Of a DNA stretch of 64,000 nucleotides, positions 35,705 to 43,922 are shown piece by piece (position 1 is the first letter of the stretch; each line of letters starts with the position of its first letter). This DNA is from Mycobacterium sp. PSTR-4-N (GTDB lineage Bacteria; Actinomycetota; Actinomycetes; Mycobacteriales; Mycobacteriaceae): assembly GCF_022348085.1 (NCBI RefSeq), contig NZ_JAKRFN010000008.1, positions 1-64,000 on the forward strand, read 5' to 3'. The position numbers were made by a program, and so were the translations under genes. A model generated the notes under the pieces. The model was not told the origin of the DNA. It saw only the letters and a list, made by a program, of their open reading frames with translations, and did no database searches.

Positions 35705-36594
35705 TGGACGTCAACAGTTTCCACGGCCCGCTGGAAGACCCGGCGGGCAACGCCGGATACGCCGACGACCACCCGCCGCGGGTGGGCTTCTTCACCGACA
35801 CGTCGGTGTGTATCGGGTGCAAGGCGTGCGAGGTGGCCTGCAAGGAATGGAACGAGGTTCCCGAAGACGGTTACAACCTGCTCGGGATGTCGTTCGACAA
35901 CACCGGCGCGCTGGGCGCCAGTACCTGGCGGCATGTGGCATTCATCGAACAGCCGGCCACCCCGCCCGTCGAGCTCGGCATGCCGGAGTTCCAGCGCCCG
36001 GGCGATGCGACGGGACCCGAAGCGCGACAGGACTTCCGGTGGCTGATGTCCTCTGATGTCTGCAAGCACTGCACGCACGCGGGCTGCCTGGACGTGTGCC
36101 CGACCGGGGCGCTGTTCCGCACCGAGTTCGGCACCGTCGTCGTCCAGCAGGACATCTGCAACGGCTGCGGATACTGCGTGTCCGGCTGCCCGTACGGGGT
36201 GATCGAGCGGCGCGAAGGCGACGGGCGGGCCTGGAAGTGCACGCTGTGTTACGACCGCCTGCACGACGGGCTCGAACCCGCCTGCGCCAAGGCCTGCCCC
36301 ACCGACTCGATCCAGTTCGGCCCGCTCGACGAGCTGCGCGAGCGGGCAGCGATGCGCGTCAACGACTTACACGAGCAGGGCATCACCGAGGCGCGACTCT
36401 ACGGCGAGGATCCCGACGACGGCGTCGGCGGTGACGGGGCGTTCTTCCTGTTGCTCGACGAGCCCGAGGTGTACGGGCTACCACCTGACCCGGTGGTGCC
36501 CACGCGCGACGCCGGGGCGATGTGGCGCTATGCCGGGATGGCGGCGTCGGCGCTCGTCGGTATCGCCGTGTCTGCGTTCGTGGGACGCGCCTGA
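35704..36594 (+). CDS. fdhB: Formate dehydrogenase iron-sulfur subunit
   Basis: A 296-residue electron-transfer subunit with four [4Fe-4S] Cys clusters: CIGCKACEVAC, CKHCTHAGCLDVCPTGAL, CNGCGYCVSGCPYG and CTLCYDR--GLEPACAKACP. A hydrophobic C-terminal helix (about 275-295) likely anchors it to the membrane subunit, as in FDH-N/O beta subunits. ATG 35704 overlaps the fdhA stop (TGATG) and has GAGGAGAGG upstream. Confidence 0.92.
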   Translation: MDVNSFHGPLEDPAGNAGYADDHPPRVGFFTDTSVCIGCKACEVACKEWNEVPEDGYNLLGMSFDNTGALGASTWRHVAFIEQPATPPVELGMPEFQRPGDATGPEARQDFRWLMSSDVCKHCTHAGCLDVCPTGALFRTEFGTVVVQQDICNGCGYCVSGCPYGVIERREGDGRAWKCTLCYDRLHDGLEPACAKACPTDSIQFGPLDELRERAAMRVNDLHEQGITEARLYGEDPDDGVGGDGAFFLLLDEPEVYGLPPDPVVPTRDAGAMWRYAGMAASALVGIAVSAFVGRA

Positions 36595-37598
36595 TGCGCG
36601 AGAAGCTCAGCGACACAGACGCCTCGGATCGCAACGCGCAATCCCGGCATCGGCGCGGCGGCCGCGACGACATGGCGGTGCCGCCCGCCGACTTCCGGTC
36701 CTACTACGGCCGCCCGATCCTCAAGCCGCCGGCGTGGAACTGGATGATCGCGGCGTACCTGTTCCTCGGCGGGCTCTCGGCCGGGTCGGCACTGCTGGGT
36801 GCCGGTGCCGATCTTCGCGGGCTGACCCGCTTGCGCAGGGTGTCGCGGTTGGGCGCACTGGCCAGCATCCTGGCCAGCCTGTACTTCTTGATCGCCGACC
36901 TCGGCCGGCCCGAACGCTTTCACCACATGCTGCGGGTGGCCAAGCCGAGCTCGCCGATGAGCATGGGCACCTGGATTCTGTCGGCCTATGGCCCGGGCGC
37001 CGGCCTCGCCGCGGCCGCCGAGGTGATGCCGAACCGGCTGCGGCGGTCTCGGCTCGGCAGGATGGTGTCGTGGGCCGCGCGGCCCGCGGGCCTGGAAGCC
37101 GCCGCCGTCGCCCCCGGGGTGGCGTCCTACACCGCCGTCTTGCTGTCGCAGACCGCGGTCCCGGCGTGGCGGGAGGCGCACCCGTATCTGCCGTTCGTGT
37201 TCGTCGGGTCCGCAGCGGCCAGCGGAGCGGGACTCGGCATGCTGGCCGCGCCGCTGTCGGAGGTCGGACCCGCACGTCGGATGGCCGTCGTCGGAGCGGC
37301 GTTGGAGGTGGGCGCCTCGCGCACGATGGAACGCGAGCTGGGGCTCGTCGGCGAGGCCTACACCACCGGACGGGCCCACCGGCTGCGGCAGGCCTCGGAG
37401 CTCCTGACCGTCGGCGGTGCCGTCGGCGCGGTGATCTCGGGACAGCGCCGCTGGGCGGTCGCCGCGTCGGGCGCCGCGCTGCTGGCGGGCAGCGTCCTGC
37501 AACGCTTCGGGGTGTTCGAGGCGGGCGTGGCGTCGACGAAGGACCCGAAATACGTCGTGGTGCCGCAGCGGGAGCGGCTGGCTCATCGAGAGGTGTAG
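36594..37598 (+). CDS. NrfD/PsrC-type membrane subunit of formate dehydrogenase
   Basis: A 334-residue polytopic protein of the NrfD/PsrC family, with about eight helices starting at WNWMIAAYLFLGGLSAGSALL and the LIADLGRPERFHHMLRV segment typical of quinone-interacting NrfD subunits. Together with fdhA and fdhB it would pass formate electrons to menaquinone. ATG at 36594 overlaps the fdhB stop (TGATG). A Cys-poor, haem-free subunit instead of cytochrome FdnI is notable. Confidence 0.87.
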   Translation: MREKLSDTDASDRNAQSRHRRGGRDDMAVPPADFRSYYGRPILKPPAWNWMIAAYLFLGGLSAGSALLGAGADLRGLTRLRRVSRLGALASILASLYFLIADLGRPERFHHMLRVAKPSSPMSMGTWILSAYGPGAGLAAAAEVMPNRLRRSRLGRMVSWAARPAGLEAAAVAPGVASYTAVLLSQTAVPAWREAHPYLPFVFVGSAAASGAGLGMLAAPLSEVGPARRMAVVGAALEVGASRTMERELGLVGEAYTTGRAHRLRQASELLTVGGAVGAVISGQRRWAVAASGAALLAGSVLQRFGVFEAGVASTKDPKYVVVPQRERLAHREV

Positions 37599-37601
37599 CG
37601 C

Positions 37602-37668
37602 CGCCGCGAGTGTGCTTCGCGATACGGCCTTCGCGGCGTGTCGCGGATGGCATTGCACAGTCGGGGCA
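37602..37668. repeat. Palindromic intergenic repeat, copy 3
   Basis: Shares with copies 4 and 5 the 17-nt core GCGGCGTGTCGCGGATG (37633-37649) and the CGCCGCGAGTGTGC left arm; the right arm (CAGTCGGGGC) is imperfect. It lies between fdh and the following flavoprotein gene. Confidence 0.65.
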
Positions 37669-37703
37669 GGCGTAATCGCCCGACGACCGGGCACCAAGGA
37701 GTC

Positions 37704-38636
37704 ATGGATTGGGAATGTGCGGTCGTCGGCGGTGGCGCAGCCGGGTTGAGCGGGGCGCTGGTGCTCGGCCGTGCCCGCCGGAAGACGGTCGTCGTCGACG
37801 CCGACGATCCGAGCAACCGCGCGGCGGGAGTCATCGGCGGGCTGCTCGGCTTCGACCAACGGCCGCCCGATGAGTTGTACGCGACCGGCAGGGCGGAACT
37901 GGACAGGTACCCCAGCGTCGAGTATCGCCGCGGCGAGGTGACGGGGGGCCGAGCCGTCGACAACGGCTATCTGCTCGACCTCGCCGACGGCACGACGATC
38001 GCCGCGAAGCGCATCCTGCTCGCATCCGGAATGGTCTACTGCCCACCGCCGCTGCCAGGACTCGAAGAGCTCTGGGGCCATTCGGTGTTCCAGTGCCCGT
38101 TCTGCCACGGCTGGGAGATGCGCGACAAGACCTTGGCAGCGTTGGCATCCGGCACACAGGGCGTGCACATGGCGTTGATGCTGCGTGGCTGGAGCGACGA
38201 CGTGGTGCTGCTGACCGATGGGCGATCGGATCTCGGATCTGAAGACGCCCGGCTGCTCGCCGCCGCCGATATCACTGTCGACGAGCGACGGGTCACCGAA
38301 TTGCGCAGCGACACCGGTGAATTGACTGAGATCGTGTTCGCCGACGGCTCGCGGCTGCCGCGTCAGGGCCTACTCGTCGAGGCCCCGTTGCGGCAACGAT
38401 CGCGGTTGGTTGCTGAACTGGGTGCGACGTACACGCCGGGCCCGCTGGGTACCGAGCCGCTGACCATCGACGCGATTCACCGCACCAGCGCGCGCGGCGT
38501 GTTCGCCGCCGGCGACGTGTGTACCCAACAACCGCACATCGCCGGGGCGATCGCGTCGGGCTCGGAAGCGGCGATGATCGTCGTCCAGACCCTTCTTGCT
38601 GACGAATTCGGTTTGCCCTACCTTCCCGGTGGGTGA
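37704..38636 (+). CDS. Thioredoxin-reductase-like FAD/NAD(P) oxidoreductase
   Basis: A 310-residue flavoprotein with a GGGAAGLSGAL FAD fingerprint near the N-terminus, an FQCPFCHGWE redox-active-looking CxxC in the central domain, and GVFAAGDVCTQQPH in the C-terminal FAD region. Layout and length match low-molecular-weight thioredoxin reductase relatives; the physiological partner is unknown. I chose the ATG at 37704 for the AAGGAG in front and because the fold begins at once. Repeat copy 3 separates it from the fdh operon. Confidence 0.87.
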   Translation: MDWECAVVGGGAAGLSGALVLGRARRKTVVVDADDPSNRAAGVIGGLLGFDQRPPDELYATGRAELDRYPSVEYRRGEVTGGRAVDNGYLLDLADGTTIAAKRILLASGMVYCPPPLPGLEELWGHSVFQCPFCHGWEMRDKTLAALASGTQGVHMALMLRGWSDDVVLLTDGRSDLGSEDARLLAAADITVDERRVTELRSDTGELTEIVFADGSRLPRQGLLVEAPLRQRSRLVAELGATYTPGPLGTEPLTIDAIHRTSARGVFAAGDVCTQQPHIAGAIASGSEAAMIVVQTLLADEFGLPYLPGG

Positions 38637-38642
38637 CCTCGG

Positions 38643-38657
38643 TAGCGTCGACCGATG
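38643..38657 (+). promoter_or_regulatory. Candidate leaderless promoter of the YceI gene
   Basis: TAGCGT (38643-38648) stands six bases upstream of the ATG at 38655 with no Shine-Dalgarno, the classic spacing for a leaderless mycobacterial transcript. Confidence 0.5.
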
Positions 38658-39194
38658 ACCTGGACACTGGACCCCTCGTACGGCGAACTGCTGCTCACCA
38701 CCGGGGTCACCGGGCCGGCGTCGGCGATGGGACACCGCCTGACGATCGCGATGACGGCCTGGCAGGCAACGGTGACCTGGGCCGGCGATCAGCCGACAGC
38801 GGTGGAGCTGACCGTCGACGTCGACTCCCTGCAGGTGCTGCGAGGCGACGGCGGGGTGAAGGGCCTCACCGGTGTGGAGAAGTCGCTGGCCCGCTCGAAC
38901 GCGCTGAAAAGCCTGGACGCCGAGCGATTCCCGCAGATCCGGTTCTCGAGTTCGGACATCGATGCGATCGACGGCGGCTATCGGCTCTCGGGCACGCTGG
39001 AGATTCACGGGCGGACGCGACCACGCTCGGTGGACCTGCATGTGGAGGAACTGTCGCAGGCATGGCGCATGACGTGCACTGAGACGGTCAGCCACGCTGA
39101 CTTCGGCGTCAAGCCCTACTCGCTGATGATGGGGGCGCTCAAGGTGGCCGACGACGTGGCGGTCTCGTTCACCGCCGAGCATCCCAAGGACTGA
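38655..39194 (+). CDS. YceI-family lipocalin-like protein
   Basis: A 179-residue beta-rich protein with YceI hallmarks: MTWTLDPSYGELLLTTGVTG start, GHRLTIAM, LTVDVDSLQV, FPQIRFSSS, SGTLEIHGRTRP and a C-terminal MMGALKVADDVAVSF strand. YceI proteins bind amphiphilic or isoprenoid ligands. No signal peptide is visible, so it is probably cytosolic. It starts 18 nt after the flavoprotein stop but may have its own leaderless promoter. Confidence 0.9.
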   Translation: MTWTLDPSYGELLLTTGVTGPASAMGHRLTIAMTAWQATVTWAGDQPTAVELTVDVDSLQVLRGDGGVKGLTGVEKSLARSNALKSLDAERFPQIRFSSSDIDAIDGGYRLSGTLEIHGRTRPRSVDLHVEELSQAWRMTCTETVSHADFGVKPYSLMMGALKVADDVAVSFTAEHPKD

Positions 39195-39352
39195 GCGCTT
39201 CGGGTGATCTACGCGACATAATTTGCGAGCCAACCCTCCCCCAGGGGTAGAGTTCAACCCGGCCCGCTTTCTCCTGCGCGGTCGGTACGCCCTTCGGGCT
39301 GGTGCGAAAACCGGCTTTAGACAACGTTTTCCGCTTCGCGAGAGGATCGTCG

Positions 39353-40858
39353 ATGAGCGCTGCGCTCGACACGCCCACGCCACAACAACAGCAGTCCGTG
39401 CTGGCCGCGCTGCGGTCGCCGCGTCGACTCCGCACCGAGGTGCTGGCGGGACTGGTGGTCGCGTTGGCGTTGATCCCCGAGGCCATCTCGTTCTCCGTCA
39501 TCGCCGGCGTCGACCCCAGGGTCGGCCTGTTCGCATCCTTCACGATGGCCGTCACCATCGCGATCGTCGGCGGCCGACCCGCGATGATCTCCGCTGCCAC
39601 CGGTGCCGTCGCACTGGTCGTCGCCCCGCTGGTACGGAGCCACGGACTCGACTATCTGATCGCGGCCGTGATCCTGGCCGGCGTCGTGCAGATGGTGTTC
39701 GGGGTGCTCGGCGTCGCGCGCCTGATGCGGTTCGTGCCGCGCAGCGTGATGGTCGGCTTCGTCAATGCGCTGGCGATCCTGATCTTCCTCTCGCAGATGC
39801 CGCACCTGCTGGGGGTGCCCTGGCTCGTCTACCCGATGGTGGCCGTCGGCATCGCCGTGATCGTCGCGCTGCCGAAGCTGACGACCGCGATACCTGCCCC
39901 GCTGGTCGCGATCGTCGCCCTGACCGCGGCCGCCGTCGCCGCCGGGTGGAACGTTCCCACCGTCGGCGACGAAGGTCAGCTGCCGTCGAGCCTGCCGAGC
40001 CTGCTGATGCCCGACGTGCCTCTCACGGTGGACACGCTGCGGATCATCGCGCCGTACGCCCTGACCATGGCGCTGGTCGGACTCCTCGAATCGCTGATGA
40101 CCGCGAAACTCGTCGACGACATCACCGACACGCACTCGGACAAGTCCCGCGAAGCCGTCGGGCAGGGGGTGGCCAACGTCGTGACCGGATTCTTCGGCGG
40201 CATGGGCGGGTGCGCGATGATCGGCCAGACCATGATCAACGTGAAGGTCAGCGGTGCACGCACGCGGATCTCCACGTTCCTGGCCGGCAGTTTCCTGCTC
40301 GCCCTGGTGGTGGGCCTCGGCGACGTCGTGGCGCGGATTCCGATGGCGGCTCTGGTCGCGGTCATGGTGATGGTGTCGGTCGCCACGCTGGACTGGCACA
40401 GCATTGCGCCGAAGACGTTGCGCCGCATGCCCAAGAGTGAGACCTTCGTGATGCTGGTGACCGTCGCCGTCACCGTCGCCACCGACAACCTGGCCCACGG
40501 GGTGGCCGTCGGAACCCTGGCGGCCATGGTGTTGTTCGCCCGCCGGGTGGCCCACTTCACCGAGGTCGACACCGTCGACGACGCTGCCGACGACACCAAG
40601 GTCTACACCGTCACCGGAGAACTGTTCTTCGCATCCAGCAACGACCTGGTGTACCAGTTCGACTACGCCGGCGACCCGGACAACGTCGTCATCGACATGA
40701 GCAGGGCGCACATCTGGGACGCGTCGACCGTCGCCACGCTCGACGCCATCACGACCAAGTACGCGGCGAAGGGCAAGACGGTCACCATCGTCGGGATGAA
40801 CGACAACAGCGCCGAACGCCATGCGCGACTGTCGGGGCAGCTGTCCGGAGCGCATTGA
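39353..40858 (+). CDS. SulP/SLC26 family anion transporter with STAS domain
   Basis: A 501-residue transporter. The membrane domain (about 25-395) contains GLVVALALIPEAISFSVIAG, the SulP signature region, and FFGGMGGCAMIGQTMINV. The C-terminal STAS domain (about 405-500) includes VVIDMSRAHIWDAST. Substrate may be sulfate, bicarbonate or another anion. I chose the ATG at 39353 for the GAGAGGATC upstream. The 158-nt region before it has no gene I can support. It overlaps the MerR gene by TGATG. Confidence 0.9.
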   Translation: MSAALDTPTPQQQQSVLAALRSPRRLRTEVLAGLVVALALIPEAISFSVIAGVDPRVGLFASFTMAVTIAIVGGRPAMISAATGAVALVVAPLVRSHGLDYLIAAVILAGVVQMVFGVLGVARLMRFVPRSVMVGFVNALAILIFLSQMPHLLGVPWLVYPMVAVGIAVIVALPKLTTAIPAPLVAIVALTAAAVAAGWNVPTVGDEGQLPSSLPSLLMPDVPLTVDTLRIIAPYALTMALVGLLESLMTAKLVDDITDTHSDKSREAVGQGVANVVTGFFGGMGGCAMIGQTMINVKVSGARTRISTFLAGSFLLALVVGLGDVVARIPMAALVAVMVMVSVATLDWHSIAPKTLRRMPKSETFVMLVTVAVTVATDNLAHGVAVGTLAAMVLFARRVAHFTEVDTVDDAADDTKVYTVTGELFFASSNDLVYQFDYAGDPDNVVIDMSRAHIWDASTVATLDAITTKYAAKGKTVTIVGMNDNSAERHARLSGQLSGAH

Positions 40859-41244
40859 TGCCGGACGGGGTGTGGCAGATCGGAGAGGTCGCGGCGCGTA
40901 CCGAGTTGTCCATCAAGACCATTCGGCACTATGGCGAGGTCGGGCTGGTGGTTCCGTCGGCGCGCTCTGCCGGTGGGTTCCGGCTCTACACCGCGCACGA
41001 CATCGATCGGCTGCTCGCGATCCGGCGGATGAAGCCGCTGGGTTTCACCCTCGACGAGATGCGGCACCTGCTCTCGGCGTTGGACACCGTCGCATCGAAC
41101 GACGCGAGTGCTGCGGATCTGGAGAGCGCCCGGGCCTACCTGGCCGACTGCCATGCGCGAGCCGTACAGGCGTGTGAGATGTTGACACGGCAGCTGAGCT
41201 ACGCCGCGGAACTCACCGAGCAGCTGGCGGATTTCTCGCGATAG
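40858..41244 (+). CDS. MerR-family transcriptional regulator
   Basis: A 128-residue regulator with the MerR HTH (WQIGEVAARTELSIKTIRHY, then GGFRLYTAHDIDRL and FTLDEMRHLL) and a short helical C-terminus with one Cys in the dimerisation helix (CEMLTRQ). No CxC/CCxC metal-binding loop is obvious, so a small-molecule or redox signal is possible. Its ATG overlaps the sulP stop (TGATG), so regulator and transporter are co-translated. Confidence 0.9.
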   Translation: MPDGVWQIGEVAARTELSIKTIRHYGEVGLVVPSARSAGGFRLYTAHDIDRLLAIRRMKPLGFTLDEMRHLLSALDTVASNDASAADLESARAYLADCHARAVQACEMLTRQLSYAAELTEQLADFSR

Positions 41245-41311
41245 CGCCGCGAGTGTGCGACGCGATACGGCCGCGGCGGCGTGTCGCGGATGGCGATGTA
41301 CAGTCGCGGCG
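41245..41311. repeat. Palindromic intergenic repeat, copy 4
   Basis: The best-formed copy: arms CGCCGCGA (41245-41252) and TCGCGGCG (41304-41311), with core GCGGCGTGTCGCGGATG at 41276-41292. It fills the whole gap between two convergent genes and could double as a terminator. Confidence 0.7.
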
Positions 41312-41313
41312 AG

Positions 41314-42465
41314 TCACGATGCCGGCGGCGGCTCTCGCTTGGTGATGAGTTCCTCGCCGCGGTCGTAGTCCTCGTCGGCGTTGTAGGTGAGCACCCCGAC
41401 GGTGGCGCCGTCGGCGGTGTACCAGACGGTGAAGCCGTCGTCGTGCTCGACCAACCGACTCTGGTCGTACCCGTCGCCCCAGGCATGGTATTTCACGTCG
41501 GCATCGCCGATCGTCGTCCAAAAGCCCGGTACGCCAGACCATGTCGCGTCGTCTTCGCCGGCGGCAGATGCGCCGGCCACCTCACCCTGATCGGCGGCAT
41601 CCTGCCAGTGCTCGATCGGCAACGCCCGCCCGGCACCGGCGTTGACCGCGACGGCGACGTCGCCGGCCGCATACACCCCGGGCGCACTCGAGCGCATGTG
41701 CTCGTCGACCAGCACACGACCGTCCTGCATGGTCAGTCCCGCGGCCTCGGCGAGGGCACTGTTGGGCGTCACACCCGTGGCCGCCAGGACGACGTCGGCG
41801 GTCAGCACGTCGCCGTTGTCGAGGCGGACGGACCGGCCGTCGATCGAGTCGACCTTCGCGCCGCCGACATACCGGGCGCCTGCCTGCTCCACCAGCTGAC
41901 GAAGGCGCTGCCCGGCCTCGTCGCCGAGACGCTTGGCCTGCGGTACCGGATCGGGTGCCACCAGGGTCACCGACAGTCCCCGCATCGCCATCGATGCCGC
42001 AGCCTCGCAGCCGATGAAGCCCGCACCGATCACCACGGCCGTCGTCGCCGCGCCCACCGCGGCGCGCAGCGTCTCGGCGTCGTCGAGCGAGCGCAGCTGC
42101 AGTGCCTGTTCCCCGCCGGGCACGGGAAGCGGAGACGGGCTCGCGCCACAGGCGAACACCAACGCGTCGTAGGCGTAGCGCTGTCCGCCGGCGACCACGA
42201 CGCGCTCGTCGACGTCGATGCTCTGCACGTCGGCGTCATGGACCACCTCGACGGCGTGCTCGTCGAACCACTCTCGGGGGTGCATCTCGACGTCGTCGGT
42301 CTCTCCGCGCAGGAAGTCCTTGCTCAGCGGCGGCCTGCTGTACGGATGCCGACCGTCGGCAGTCAGGATGCGAATGGGACTGTCGGGACGGCGATCGCGG
42401 TAGGCCTCGGCGGCGCCGAGACCTGCCGGACCGCTTCCGATGACGAGCAAGCCGGGGTCAGACAC
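41314..42465 (-). CDS. FAD-dependent pyridine nucleotide-disulfide oxidoreductase (ferredoxin-reductase-like)
   Basis: A 383-residue flavoprotein with an N-terminal VIGSGPAGLGAAEAYR FAD motif, PYSRPPLSKDFLRGE typical of rubredoxin/ferredoxin reductases, an NAD-binding VVIGAGFIGCEAAASM (about 143-158), and GVYAAGDVAVAVN. It lacks an active-site disulfide. Probably reduces a small iron-sulfur protein or a bound partner. GTG start at 42465. It is the last gene in the CHAT-hydrolase direction, 51 nt after the hydrolase stop, so it may belong to that operon. Confidence 0.85.
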   Translation of the reverse strand: MSDPGLLVIGSGPAGLGAAEAYRDRRPDSPIRILTADGRHPYSRPPLSKDFLRGETDDVEMHPREWFDEHAVEVVHDADVQSIDVDERVVVAGGQRYAYDALVFACGASPSPLPVPGGEQALQLRSLDDAETLRAAVGAATTAVVIGAGFIGCEAAASMAMRGLSVTLVAPDPVPQAKRLGDEAGQRLRQLVEQAGARYVGGAKVDSIDGRSVRLDNGDVLTADVVLAATGVTPNSALAEAAGLTMQDGRVLVDEHMRSSAPGVYAAGDVAVAVNAGAGRALPIEHWQDAADQGEVAGASAAGEDDATWSGVPGFWTTIGDADVKYHAWGDGYDQSRLVEHDDGFTVWYTADGATVGVLTYNADEDYDRGEELITKREPPPAS

Positions 42466-42516
42466 CGGCGATGTGTACCCGCCGGCCGGCCGATTACACC
42501 TTGCTGCCGCAGAGCG

Positions 42517-43911
42517 TCACAAAGACGGCAGCACGGCCTGCCAGAACAGGTGTGCCACAGAGTCGTTGACGAAGTTGCTGTGTGCCCCGGACAGTCGATC
42601 CCCACCCGTGATGACGGCGTCGGCGTCGGCGTTGTAGATCCCGCCGCGGACGAACCCGTACTGGTGGCGGACATCCTCGTCGATTCGCAGGTCCTCCGCC
42701 GACCCGGTGCCCTGGATGCCGTAGCTGCCGATCCCGCCCCACTCGGGCAGGTCTCCGGGACCCAGCGTGTGATCGCGACCGATGCGTGCGCCCAGCGGGT
42801 ACCAGGTGCCGACCGCCTTGTCGTGGGACGAGCGGGTGGTCGCCACGGCACCCCGGACCGCGGGCGGCTGCGCCCGAACCGCCCGATAGAACCCGGGACC
42901 GAAAGGGGCGTAGGGGATCTGGTCGGCGAAGGACCACAGCGACATCGCGCCCTGCACCAGGAACAGGGTGTCGACGGGCCGAGGTAGCGGATCGGTCCGC
43001 ACGCCACCGGACACCGGGCCGGCCACCGCGGCGGTCATGACGATGCAGCCGAAGCTGTGGCCCATCAGATGAAGCCGGGCCGACGGTGCTGCGATCTGCA
43101 GATCGCGTAGCACCCGGTGGACGTCGCGCTCGCCGACCACGCGGGCCCGCTTCTTCATCGTCCAGAACGACAGCTGACGCACCGGGGCCAGGATGATGTC
43201 CCTGGCCGAGGCGAGCAGGCCGTCGCCCAGGACGCCCGGGTTGCCGGTGGCAGGGCCTGCGGTGCGCAACTCGGCGATCCACTGCTGCGCGGTGTCCTGC
43301 GGGGAGAACTCGGGCAGGTCGGCGCCGGGCGCGGCCTCCGGGCTCCCGTCGGACAGATCGCCGGCTGCGAACAGCCGGCGGTAGTCCGCCTCGAGTTCCG
43401 CAGGCATCTGGCCACTTTGAATCTGCAGCGCGGTGATCTCGTCGTCGGCGACCGCGGTGATGCGCTCCAATGCCGCGAGGGCCTCAGGTGAGGTCGCGAT
43501 CCGGTCGGCATAGCGCTCGACGAGGCCGGAGGTGTCCATCGCGGCTTCCTCAGCCAGCGCGTCGTCGTCGGCGCCGAGGGTCGCCCTGGCGGGTCCCTCG
43601 TCGCCCCAGGGCAGGCTGGGCCAGTGCACCCCGACGATCAACGGGGTGAACCCGGGCACCTTGGTGGCGACCAGGGCCCGGTCGGCGTCCTGCTGTGCCA
43701 CCGTCGGAAACCATCTGCCGTACTGCTCCAGCGCGGCAGTGACGTCCCCTTTCCAGCCGTGGCTGGCGATGAAGATGTCGGTCACGCCGGTGCGCACCGC
43801 CTCGACGATCGCGGTGCTGAGCAGCGTGCCGTCGTGCTCTGCCTGCTCCACCCCGTCTCTGCCGATCTCGAGCAGGTAGTAGTGCGGGTCGACGGAATCG
43901 ATGAACGGCAT
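42517..43911 (-). CDS. Alpha/beta hydrolase encoded with a CHAT protease
   Basis: A 464-residue serine-hydrolase-like protein. An HGW oxyanion segment (51-53) and a nucleophile elbow LHLMGHSFGCIVM (Ser286) are clear; His444 (SGAHSNF) is a candidate third residue. A large insert (about 100-250) sits before the elbow. No signal peptide or membrane span. The ATG at 43911 lies 11 nt after the CHAT gene stop, so they are co-transcribed. A CHAT protease next to a lipase-like enzyme suggests a protease-activated effector, but this is inference. Substrate unknown. Confidence 0.75.
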   Translation of the reverse strand: MPFIDSVDPHYYLLEIGRDGVEQAEHDGTLLSTAIVEAVRTGVTDIFIASHGWKGDVTAALEQYGRWFPTVAQQDADRALVATKVPGFTPLIVGVHWPSLPWGDEGPARATLGADDDALAEEAAMDTSGLVERYADRIATSPEALAALERITAVADDEITALQIQSGQMPAELEADYRRLFAAGDLSDGSPEAAPGADLPEFSPQDTAQQWIAELRTAGPATGNPGVLGDGLLASARDIILAPVRQLSFWTMKKRARVVGERDVHRVLRDLQIAAPSARLHLMGHSFGCIVMTAAVAGPVSGGVRTDPLPRPVDTLFLVQGAMSLWSFADQIPYAPFGPGFYRAVRAQPPAVRGAVATTRSSHDKAVGTWYPLGARIGRDHTLGPGDLPEWGGIGSYGIQGTGSAEDLRIDEDVRHQYGFVRGGIYNADADAVITGGDRLSGAHSNFVNDSVAHLFWQAVLPSL

Positions 43912-43922
43912 GACCGGTCCTG

